This document shows positions 1 through 5,658 of a stretch of 6,078 bases of DNA, in pieces; within the stretch, counting starts at the first letter, position 1; each line of letters starts with the position of its first letter. This DNA is from Rubritepida sp. (GTDB taxonomy: Bacteria; Pseudomonadota; Alphaproteobacteria; Acetobacterales; Acetobacteraceae): the NCBI GenBank assembly GCA_014376425.1, contig JACMRO010000084.1, positions 1 to 6,078 on the forward strand, given 5' to 3'. The notes under the pieces were generated by a model, which saw only the letters and a program-made list of their open reading frames with translations, was not told the origin of the DNA and searched no databases. The position numbers and the translations under genes were made by a program.

Positions 1-305
1 ACACCCAGTGGTACTGGAAGACCGACCTGCACAACCTGCTGCATTTCCTCAGCCTGCGGGCCGACGCGCACGCGCAATACGAGATCCGCGCCTATGCCGA
101 GGCGATGCTGGAGACGGTGCGTGCTTGGGTACCGCTAAGCTTCGAGGCTTTCACCGACTATCGCCAGGGTGCGGTGACGCTGTCGGCGCAGATGCTTGGC
201 CTGGTGCGCCGAATGCTGGCCGGCGAGGCGGTGGAGCAGGCCAGCAGCGGCTTGTCGAAGCGCGAGTGGCGCGAGCTGATGGAAACGCTGGGGCGTGCCG
301 GATAA
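1..305 (+). CDS. thyX: Flavin-dependent thymidylate synthase ThyX, C-terminal part (5' end outside window)
   Basis: ThyX makes dTMP from dUMP using methylene-tetrahydrofolate, FAD and NADPH, replacing ThyA in many bacteria. The first complete codon is at 3, and 100 residues run to a TAA at 303-305. Fragment residues 3-28 (WYWKTDLHNLL, then FLSLRADAHAQYEI) match the conserved ThyX segment that in the Thermotoga enzyme carries the dUMP-contacting arginine (R174 there, as I recall; here R19 of the fragment, codon 57-59). The two Thermotoga asparagines before it appear as Asp8 and His14, which I believe is normal for the alphaproteobacterial type. The tail (LSKREWRELMETLG) is a typical helical end. 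The RHRxxS signature and the start lie upstream of the window. It converges on the minus-strand operon and has no evident functional link to it. Confidence 0.93.
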   Translation, partial: TQWYWKTDLHNLLHFLSLRADAHAQYEIRAYAEAMLETVRAWVPLSFEAFTDYRQGAVTLSAQMLGLVRRMLAGEAVEQASSGLSKREWRELMETLGRAG

Positions 306-501
306 CCAGGGGGCGGGTGCGGCCGAGCGCTGAACGGCCCTGCCGACCGGAACTCGTTGGCATGTCACGACGACCGAGTACCCATGTTACGGCTTGGCGG
401 CTGCCCTTACAACGGCGAGCCAGTGCTCCTGTAACGGCGGGCTGTTGCCACTGAGTCAGCGGGCCGTTACCCCTGTAACGGTGGGCTGCTACCAAGTAAC
501 C

Positions 502-519
502 AGGGGCCGGCGCCCCTTT
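502..519 (+). terminator. Short GC hairpin followed by Ts inside the tandem array (copy 1)
   Basis: AGGGGC (502-507) pairs with GCCCCT (512-517) around a CGGC loop, followed by two more Ts before an A. It lies about 200 bp after the thyX stop. The stem is strong, but the T run is only three bases including the last stem base, so intrinsic termination is uncertain. It is part of the 43-bp repeat unit and recurs in the next unit. Confidence 0.3.
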
Positions 520-544
520 AACGGCGGACGGTTGCCCAGTAACG

Positions 545-562
545 AGGGGCCGGCGCCCCTTT
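545..562 (+). terminator. Short GC hairpin followed by Ts inside the tandem array (copy 2)
   Basis: This is an exact second copy of the hairpin at 502-519, displaced by 43 bp: AGGGGC (545-550), CGGC loop, GCCCCT (555-560), then TT. Two identical stems in series between converging genes would fit a tandem terminator. The short T tract and the minus-strand context, which has no T run, keep confidence low. Confidence 0.3.
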
Positions 563-686
563 AACGACGGGCCTGTACCCATACAACAACGGGCCGGTGT
601 CCCTTAAGTGGCGGGGTGGTACCTCATGCCGGCGGGCCGTTGCCGTGTAACGGTGGCCCTTTGCCCTGTACCGGCGGGCCACGGCC

Positions 687-2204
687 TCACACCGCTGGCG
701 GCAGCACCATCGCACGCAGCGCCGTCAAATCAACTTTACCCATCACTGTGCGCGGCAGGGCCGCGACCAGCACCACCGCGCGCGGCTGCTTGAAGCGCGC
801 CAGCAGCCCCTTGAACCCCGCCAGCGCGGCTGCCTCATCGAATCCCGGCCCGGCTACCACCACCGCCAGCGGCACCTCGCCCCATTGCGCGTCCGGCCGC
901 CCGATCACGGCGCATTCCACCACCCCCGGCATCGCCCCCAGCACCCGCTCCACCTCCGCCGGGGAGACGTTTTCGCCACCCGACACGATGATGTGCTTCA
1001 GCCGGTCCTGGAACCACCAGCGGCCATCGGCATCGACGCGGCCGGTGTCGCCGCTGCGGGACCAGCCATCGACGAAGCTCTCAGCCGTCGCCACCGGGTC
1101 GTTCATGTAGCCGGTCATGATGTGCGGGCCGCGCAGCTGGATTTCGCCATCGGCGCCCAGCCGGGCCTCGCTTGCGCCCACTGGCCGCCCGATCGAGCCG
1201 GGTGCGGCCCAGGCCTCCTCGCGCGTCTGGGCGATGGCGATGGGGGCCGTCTCGGTGCTGCCATAGACCTGCTGGATCGGCACGCCACGCGCCTGGAACG
1301 CCTCGATCAACCGCAGCGGCACGACCGACGATCCGGCGCCGGCGGCGCGCAGCGAGGACAGGTCGGCGGCGGCCCAGCGGGGGTGGGCAATCAGCGCCTG
1401 CATGACCGCGGGGACGAGCAGGGTCAGCGTTGGCCGGTGCTGCACCAGCGCGTCGAAGAAGCTCTCGGCATCGAATTTCTGGTGCAGGACGATCTCGGCA
1501 CCCGCCAGCAGGGCCGGCACGGTCTGGATGTTCAGCCCGCCCACATGGAACATCGGCAGCATGGTCAGCACCCGGTCGTCGCTGGTGATCTCGAACAGCG
1601 CCTGGCCGTGCCGGGCATTCGCCAGCATCGCATTATGGGTCAGCATCGCTCCCTTGGGCCGGCCGGTCGTGCCCGAGGTGTAGCCGATCAGCGCCACCGC
1701 ATCGGGTCGGCCGTGGTCGGGCCCGGCCAGCGGCTCGCGCGGCAGCAGGCGGATGGAAGACTGGCTGATGGCGCTGATCTCGTCAGCCAACAGGAAGTCT
1801 TCGGGCATGCGATGGCCGAAGCCCTCGACCACGGCGCACACCCCACCGTCGCGCGCCTGCCAGCACCATTCCTCGGCTGCCAGGCGCCAGTTCAGGGGCA
1901 CCATGGCCAGGCCCGCGCGGGCGCAGGCCAGCAGGGTGGCCAGGTGCACCGCGCTGTTCTGGCCCAGCATGCCGATGTTGCGACGGCGGGGCTGGCGTTC
2001 CGCCTCGCGCAGGAAGATGCGGCTGAGCTGCGTGGCCAGCGCCAGCAGCTCGGCATAGGTCAGCGAGCCATCGGCGTCGCGCACCGCGCGCTTGCGCGGG
2101 TTGCGGGCGGCGCGCTCCTCGAAGGCGGACCACAATGTGATGGCCGCAGCCTGGGGCGCGGGCGGGCGTGGGCGTTGCGGAAACGGGATGATCTCTGCGC
2201 TCAT
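687..2204 (-). CDS. AMP-forming acyl-CoA synthetase (class I adenylate-forming enzyme)
   Basis: This 505-residue enzyme should activate a carboxylic acid through an acyl-adenylate and transfer it to CoA in the cytoplasm. The adenylation core motifs are all present in order: P-loop YTSGTTGRPKGA at 175-186, FHVGG near 219-223, YGSTET at 314-319, the ATP-ribose aspartate in SGD (D386), the hinge DRLKHIIVSGGENVSPAEVE from 400, and the C-terminal catalytic lysine in PRTVMGK (K490). The length is normal for the family. The first 20 residues are a proline-rich extension (PFPQRPRPPAP) before the domain starts near residue 23. The ATG at 2202-2204 is the natural start; the Shine-Dalgarno is weak (GATAAG region), as expected for a distal operon gene 15 bp after the preceding stop. 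The layout resembles benzoate, MenE-type and medium-chain acid ligases. The substrate is not readable, but the neighbours suggest a catabolic acid. Confidence 0.93.
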   Translation of the reverse strand: MSAEIIPFPQRPRPPAPQAAAITLWSAFEERAARNPRKRAVRDADGSLTYAELLALATQLSRIFLREAERQPRRRNIGMLGQNSAVHLATLLACARAGLAMVPLNWRLAAEEWCWQARDGGVCAVVEGFGHRMPEDFLLADEISAISQSSIRLLPREPLAGPDHGRPDAVALIGYTSGTTGRPKGAMLTHNAMLANARHGQALFEITSDDRVLTMLPMFHVGGLNIQTVPALLAGAEIVLHQKFDAESFFDALVQHRPTLTLLVPAVMQALIAHPRWAAADLSSLRAAGAGSSVVPLRLIEAFQARGVPIQQVYGSTETAPIAIAQTREEAWAAPGSIGRPVGASEARLGADGEIQLRGPHIMTGYMNDPVATAESFVDGWSRSGDTGRVDADGRWWFQDRLKHIIVSGGENVSPAEVERVLGAMPGVVECAVIGRPDAQWGEVPLAVVVAGPGFDEAAALAGFKGLLARFKQPRAVVLVAALPRTVMGKVDLTALRAMVLPPAV

Positions 2205-2219
2205 GGCGACTTATCGGCG

Positions 2220-3485
2220 CTATTCGTCGGTTTCGCCACGTTCATACAGGCTGTCGCGGCCCATGCGGTCGATGCACAGCTCCGCGGTCCAGGGCAGCAT
2301 CAGCGAACCACAGCGGCTGTCGCGGTAGATGCGTTCGAGCGGCAGCGACTTCAGCATGGCCTGGCCGCCGCAAGTGCGCACCGCGCGGGTGGCGATGGCG
2401 TTGGCGTTCTCCATCACCGTGTGCTGCGCCGCGAGTGCCCGCAGCATCGATTCTTTCGACGGATCGGGCCCCGCCTCCGAGATCGCCTGGAACCACAGCG
2501 CCTTGGTCTGTTCGAGCATGACCCGCATCTCCGCCACCGCAACCTGCTTGGTCGGGTAGATCCGCCGCTTGACCGGCGGCGTCCCCGCCATCTCCCCGCG
2601 CAGGTATAGCACGGTGAAATCGAAGGCGGCCTGCGCCAGCCCCATGTAGGTGGGGCTGAGGGTGAGGAACATGTGCGGCCAGCGCATCGCGGCCTGGGCA
2701 TAGAGCCCGGGCGGCATCAGCGCCGCGGCGTCCGCCACGAACACATCGCGGAACAGCAGGTTGCGCGAGACGGTGCCGCGCATCCCCAGCGGGTCCCATT
2801 CGCCGGAAACGGACACGCCCGCCGCATCCGCGGGCACCGCCAGGTAGAGCGTGTTGCGGCGGGACGCCGTGCCGTCGGTGATGTCGGTGCATAGGATGCC
2901 GTATTGCTGGGCATGGCCCGAAAGGCTGGCAAAGATCTTCTGGCCGTTGACGACGAAGCCGCCCTCCACACGCCGCGCGTTGGTGCTGAAGGCAGCGGCG
3001 CCGGCGGCGGCCGCACCACCCTCCGAGAAGGGTTGCGAGTAAATCGCGCCATCTTCCAGGATGCGCCGGTAATGGAGGGACCGGCGAGCCTGATGGGCGG
3101 CGCGGGTGATCGCGTCCATCTCCAGCTCGTCAGTCAGCAGGCCGGTCCACAGGGTGGAGCAGACATGCATGTTCCAGGTCAGCGCGGTGGCACCGCAATG
3201 CCGGCCGAATTCGGCGGCGGCCAGGCAATAGGCGCGGAAATCAGCGCCGAGCCCGCCGTCGGCCGTGGGAATGCAGATGCCCAGCCAGCCTTCCGCGTGC
3301 ATGTCGCGGTAATTCTCGGCGGGGAAGGTGGCCCCGCGGTCCCAATGCGCGGCGCGGGGCGCCAGCACGCGGGCGCCGAATTCCTGGGCACGGGCGGATA
3401 GCCGCGCCTCCAGGGGCGTCAGGCGAAAAGCGCGCGGATCGAAGATGGGGGCGCCTGGGGTCGTGGTGGGGAGCGGCTGATCCAT
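2220..3485 (-). CDS. Acyl-CoA dehydrogenase-like flavoprotein, apparently without the canonical catalytic Glu
   Basis: This 421-residue protein has the three ACAD parts: an N-terminal helical domain (about 25-130), a beta domain (about 145-250, with VEGGFVVNGQKIFASLSGHA at 173-192) and a C-terminal helical domain ending in RTCGGQAMLKSLPLERIYRD (370-389). The flavin-contact segment reads YSQPFSEGGA (149-158) instead of the usual TEPxAGSD. Where typical ACADs have the catalytic Glu (YEGT after the RD motif), this protein has SLMLPWTAE (394-402), placing Leu397 there. The alternative IVD/LCAD-type position (about 272) is a methionine by my hand alignment. It may be a divergent dehydrogenase or an ACAD-fold flavin monooxygenase. 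The ATG at 3483-3485 is preceded by GCGAAAGC, a modest ribosome site. The reading frame stays open far upstream, but homology begins only after this ATG. The stop lies 15 bp before the ligase start, so the two genes are co-transcribed. Confidence 0.9.
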   Translation of the reverse strand: MDQPLPTTTPGAPIFDPRAFRLTPLEARLSARAQEFGARVLAPRAAHWDRGATFPAENYRDMHAEGWLGICIPTADGGLGADFRAYCLAAAEFGRHCGATALTWNMHVCSTLWTGLLTDELEMDAITRAAHQARRSLHYRRILEDGAIYSQPFSEGGAAAAGAAAFSTNARRVEGGFVVNGQKIFASLSGHAQQYGILCTDITDGTASRRNTLYLAVPADAAGVSVSGEWDPLGMRGTVSRNLLFRDVFVADAAALMPPGLYAQAAMRWPHMFLTLSPTYMGLAQAAFDFTVLYLRGEMAGTPPVKRRIYPTKQVAVAEMRVMLEQTKALWFQAISEAGPDPSKESMLRALAAQHTVMENANAIATRAVRTCGGQAMLKSLPLERIYRDSRCGSLMLPWTAELCIDRMGRDSLYERGETDE

Positions 3486-3501
3486 GTCGCTTTCGCTGCG
3501 T

Positions 3502-3529
3502 TTGACGAACAGCTTAGTAGATGAATAAT
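3502..3529 (+). promoter_or_regulatory. Sigma70-like promoter candidate on the plus strand, antisense to the operon
   Basis: TTGACG (3502-3507) and AATAAT (3524-3529) are separated by 16 bp, and each matches its consensus at 5 of 6 positions. It sits in a short AT-rich patch in the otherwise GC-rich gap between the flavoprotein and hydrolase genes. It points away from the flavoprotein gene and into the antisense strand of the hydrolase gene, where no real plus-strand gene is seen. It would produce an antisense transcript if active. It may also be a chance match in AT-rich DNA. Confidence 0.3.
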
Positions 3530-3539
3530 CATATGTCAG
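3511..3539 (-). promoter_or_regulatory. Weak promoter candidate for the flavoprotein-ligase pair
   Basis: On the minus strand, CTGACA (3539-3534, 5 of 6 to the -35 consensus) is followed after 17 bp by TAAGCT (3516-3511, 3 of 6 to the -10 consensus), ending about 25 bp before the ATG at 3485. The 179-bp gap and its AT-rich patch make an internal promoter plausible, but the -10 match is poor. Confidence 0.25.
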
Positions 3540-3571
3540 CGGGAATATCGGGCTGGTCCTGGCCGATGGCT

Positions 3572-3607
3572 GCATGGCGCAGGCACTGGCCAGTGCATGC
3601 GCCACGC
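3572..3607. promoter_or_regulatory. Near-perfect 36-bp palindrome between hydrolase and flavoprotein genes
   Basis: The centre lies between 3589 and 3590. The core arms are GGCGCAgGCACTGG (3576-3589) and CCAGTGCaTGCGCC (3590-3603), matching at 13 of 14 pairs. The symmetry continues outward through 3575/3604 and 3572-3573/3606-3607, with one more mismatch at 3574/3605. It is 58 bp downstream of the hydrolase stop and 87 bp upstream of the flavoprotein start. As RNA it would form a strong stem with a GGCC loop, but there is no T run on either strand, so it is not a standard intrinsic terminator. As DNA it could be the operator of a dimeric regulator. It could also act as an mRNA-stabilising or attenuating stem that sets different expression for the two halves of the operon. 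Confidence 0.6.
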
Positions 3608-3664
3608 TACGCCACACCCGCATTCGTGGATGCCGGCCGAGGGTGCGGCGCGGACCCCCGCTCC

Positions 3665-4420
3665 TTAGCCGCGCGGTTCGGCGAGAAAGTCGCGCAGGGC
3701 CGCCTGGAAAACCGCAGGGCGCTCCAGGTGCGGCAGGTGTCCGCCGCCCTCGATGACGGCGAACCGCGCGCCTGGTATCGCCGCTGCCATGCGCTGCATG
3801 GTGCGGGCCGGCGCCACGCTGTCCTCGCTGCCGGCCAGGCACAGGGTTGGAACAGCGATGCCGGCGATCTCCGCGCGGCGGTCGAACGTCGCCAGGCAGG
3901 CCAGGGTGGCGCGGTAGGTCGCCGCCGGCACTCCGGCCATGGCGGCGATGGGCGCGGGCTCGGCGCCCGGGTCGGCGCCGGGGCCGCACATGCCGCCCGC
4001 CAGGGCGGCGGCGCATTCGGCCATGCTGCGCCCGGCATCGAGCGGCCCCAGCCGCGCCGCCATGAAGGCCTCGGCGAAGGCCGGATCGCGGCCGCCGAAG
4101 CCCGGCGTCGTGGCGCAGAGCACCAGCCGGCGCAAGCGCGAGGGATGGCGTATGGCGAACTCCATGGCGATCATCCCGCCCATCGAATGACCGACCAGAT
4201 CGACCGCCGGCGAGGGCAGCGCATCCGCCAGCGCGTCGGCCAGCGCCGCAAAAGTCAGCGGGTCGATCAACGGGGTGCCGCCGTAGCCCGGCTGATTCCA
4301 CGCCAGTACCCGCCGGCCAGCCAGGCCGCGCGCGGTGGCTTCCCATAGCGCCGCGGCACCGCCGATGCCGTGCAGCAGCACCACGGGCGGGCCATCGCCC
4401 CACTCCAGGAAAGCCGTCAC
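3665..4420 (-). CDS. Alpha/beta-fold hydrolase (candidate amide/ester hydrolase, NicD-like by context)
   Basis: This 251-residue alpha/beta hydrolase has a complete visible triad: nucleophile Ser79 in GHSMG (77-81), Asp200 in GSED (197-200) and His228 in GGGH (225-228). The oxyanion HG motif is at 17-18 (LLHGIGG). A cap region of roughly 105-185 is Ala/Gly-rich. There is no signal peptide, so it is cytoplasmic. The start is a GTG at 4420-4418 that overlaps the TGA of the upstream gene (GTGA), with GAAGG nine bases before it, so translation is probably coupled. In nicotinate and picolinate degradation the dioxygenase NicX/PicD is followed by an alpha/beta hydrolase, NicD/PicE, that deformylates N-formylmaleamate. 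The coupling here suggests this enzyme acts on the product of its neighbour. It could instead be an enol-lactonase (PcaD-like) or an esterase; sequence motifs alone do not decide. Confidence 0.92.
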   Translation of the reverse strand: MTAFLEWGDGPPVVLLHGIGGAAALWEATARGLAGRRVLAWNQPGYGGTPLIDPLTFAALADALADALPSPAVDLVGHSMGGMIAMEFAIRHPSRLRRLVLCATTPGFGGRDPAFAEAFMAARLGPLDAGRSMAECAAALAGGMCGPGADPGAEPAPIAAMAGVPAATYRATLACLATFDRRAEIAGIAVPTLCLAGSEDSVAPARTMQRMAAAIPGARFAVIEGGGHLPHLERPAVFQAALRDFLAEPRG

Positions 4421-5526
4421 AGCACGACGCCTTCGCGCACCACCATCTCACCATCCAGCGTGATGGTGGTGTTGAAGACGGGGATGTCGAAATGCCCCTC
4501 GGTGTAGCGGCCGGCGAATTCATTGGCGCCGGTCGAGAACAGGAAGTTGCCGGCGACGCAGCGCAGCTCGGTGCCGTTGGTGTCGCGCTGGTCGTACATC
4601 GTCAGCGCTTCGTACCGCGCCCGCGGGTTCAGCCCCCAGCCGACATGGCTGACGGCAAAGGCGTTGCGGTCGAAGGCCGCAAGATGGCGCCGCATCAGCA
4701 TCGCATCGGTTCCCTCACCCTCGATCCCGGTGATGTGGTCGTCTTCCAGGGTGAGCGTGACGCGCGACTGCAGGTAGCGCTTGAAGGTCAGATTCACGTC
4801 GCCCGGCTGCAGCACCAGGCGGCCGTGCACGGTGCCAGCGCGCGGGAAGCTGACGACGACGCCGCCCGGCCAATGCGCGATGGTGCCTGGCCGGTCGGTC
4901 CAGCCCCAGACGCCGGCGGTGGCCGCGCCGGTCATGTCCACCCGCAGGTCGGTGCCGGCGGCCGAGGTCACCCGCATGAGGCGGGCGGCACGGCAGCGCT
5001 TCACGGCCGCTTTCACCGGCACATCGTCGCCTGGCCGTGGTACCAGCCGGGCCAGCGCCTCCGGGTGCTCGTTGCTCACCACCAGGACGCGGCTGCCGGC
5101 TGCCAGGATTTCGGGCAGCTCGGCTGCGTGCAGCAACCCCTCCACGGTCAGGTCCAGCACCAGTGGGGAGGCCCGAAGCGCCGCCAGGGCAGCCGGGTGG
5201 CCTTGCAGGGCGCGCGTCGCGCCGGTGGAACGCAAGGGGACCTGCAGGGCGGATGGCGGGGAGGGCAGGATGCAGCGAAAGGGGCGCAGCCCTGCCTGCA
5301 GGCAGGCCAGCTCGGCCAACTCCAGGTTGACCGGGCGGCTCTGGCTTTCCGCCAGCAGGCAGGTCGCCTCGCCAGGAGCGGCCTTGCAAAGCGCCAGCAC
5401 GTCCGCAAAAGCCGCGAGCCAGGCGGGCTCCATTCGATCCGATAACACGGTGTCGCCCACCCAATGATGCAGTGGAAATTCATTTGCCATCAACCGCCAG
5501 GCTTCCGTGACGTTTAGCAAGCTCAC
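4417..5526 (-). CDS. NicX-like protein (2,5-dihydroxypyridine 5,6-dioxygenase / M29 'leucyl aminopeptidase' fold)
   Basis: The coordinates are the longest frame, 369 residues from a GTG at 5526. The conserved part begins at VLSDRMEPAW, and a GTG at 5448-5446 (residue 27) has GGTGGG seven bases upstream. That start gives 343 residues, close to NicX; an ATG at 5490 is also possible. Family landmarks are LAESQSRPVNLELAEL (58-73), DMTGAATAGVWGWTDRPG (197-214), AHWPGG (217-222), SHVGWGLNPRARYEALTMYD (293-312) and GHFDIP (344-349). His294, His345 and Asp347 would form a 2-His-1-carboxylate Fe site. Counted from the 343-residue start they are 268, 319 and 321, near the H265/H318/D320 I recall for Pseudomonas NicX. 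Relatives are often annotated as leucyl aminopeptidase because the fold is shared with M29 peptidases. As first gene of the operon, divergent from a MarR regulator, a ring-cleaving role is likelier than peptidase, but the substrate is inferred. Confidence 0.88.
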   Translation of the reverse strand: MSLLNVTEAWRLMANEFPLHHWVGDTVLSDRMEPAWLAAFADVLALCKAAPGEATCLLAESQSRPVNLELAELACLQAGLRPFRCILPSPPSALQVPLRSTGATRALQGHPAALAALRASPLVLDLTVEGLLHAAELPEILAAGSRVLVVSNEHPEALARLVPRPGDDVPVKAAVKRCRAARLMRVTSAAGTDLRVDMTGAATAGVWGWTDRPGTIAHWPGGVVVSFPRAGTVHGRLVLQPGDVNLTFKRYLQSRVTLTLEDDHITGIEGEGTDAMLMRRHLAAFDRNAFAVSHVGWGLNPRARYEALTMYDQRDTNGTELRCVAGNFLFSTGANEFAGRYTEGHFDIPVFNTTITLDGEMVVREGVVL

Positions 5527-5548
5527 AGGTTACGATTGAACCCAACTT

Positions 5549-5577
5549 TTGACCACTCTGCTGTTTCGTCCCATGCA
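5549..5577 (+). promoter_or_regulatory. Possible promoter of the MarR-family gene
   Basis: TTGACC (5549-5554) matches the -35 consensus at 5 of 6. The -10 position at 17 bp spacing is CATGCA, a poor match. Transcription would start near 5584, inside the palindrome at 5581-5597, which would suit autorepression. The divergent region 5527-5658 shows no better promoter on either strand by eye. Confidence 0.22.
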
Positions 5578-5580
5578 AAG

Positions 5581-5597
5581 TTGCGGTAAAACTGCAA
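5581..5597. promoter_or_regulatory. 17-bp imperfect palindrome, candidate MarR-type operator
   Basis: TTGCGGT (5581-5587), an AAA spacer and ACTGCAA (5591-5597) form a dyad with 6 of 7 pairs matching. The size and AT-rich centre are typical of MarR-family operators. It lies 61 bp before the regulator start codon and 54 bp from the farthest possible start of the NicX-like gene, in the only divergent promoter region of the window. By analogy with NicR/PicR it would let the regulator repress both directions until an inducer binds. Confidence 0.5.
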
Positions 5598-5658
5598 TCG
5601 ATTTCATGCGTAGGGTGGAGTAGCCGCCAGCATTTCGGTGGCGCTTGGGAAGGAAATT

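Larger units (their letters stand above)
384..686. repeat. Degenerate 43-bp tandem array (about 7 units) between convergent genes
   Basis: The hexamer TAACGG or a close variant recurs at 387 (TTACGG), 432, 476, 519, 562 (TAACGA), 605 (TAAGTG) and 648, so the spacing is 45, 44, 43, 43, 43 and 43 bp. Each period holds two related half-units of about 21-22 bp: one like TTTAACGGCGGGC...TTGCCC, the other like AGTAACGAGGGGCCGGCGCCC. The two best copies, 495-537 and 538-580, agree at 36 of 43 positions. The array stops at 686, directly against the minus-strand stop codon at 687-689. A 43-bp period is not a multiple of 3, so the open frames across it are not a repeat protein. Its role is unknown; candidates are a bidirectional transcription barrier, a protein-binding array, or neutral slippage-derived DNA. 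The 78 bases from 306 to 383 show no convincing feature. Confidence 0.85.

Noticed and set aside
321..339. GGCCG/CGGCC inverted repeat just after thyX as a terminator
   Set aside because: The stem is only five pairs with a nine-base loop and no T run, so it is no better than chance in GC-rich DNA.
151..582. Minus-strand 143-codon frame with repetitive peptide text across the tandem array
   Set aside because: The repeat period of 43 is not a multiple of three, so the peptide repeats drift between frames. The frame also overlaps the well-supported thyX end.
384..686. Possible CRISPR array
   Set aside because: The whole period is repetitive with no unique spacers, the copies are strongly diverged, and no cas gene is present.
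885..2609. A 574-codon plus-strand open frame
   Set aside because: It lies opposite the ligase and flavoprotein genes, whose motifs are complete. The translation is rich in His, Arg, Gln and Gly with no recognisable domain, as expected for the complement of a GC-rich coding strand.
3521..4348. Plus-strand 275-codon frame beginning just beyond the sigma70-like match
   Set aside because: It is antisense to the hydrolase with its intact Ser-Asp-His triad, has no ribosome site, and its translation has no recognisable domain.
3486..4523. Upstream extension of the flavoprotein frame, including a signal-peptide-like stretch before its ATG
   Set aside because: The frame is open only because stops are rare in GC-rich DNA. 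It runs through the palindrome gap and across the hydrolase gene in another frame, and ACAD homology starts at the ATG at 3485.
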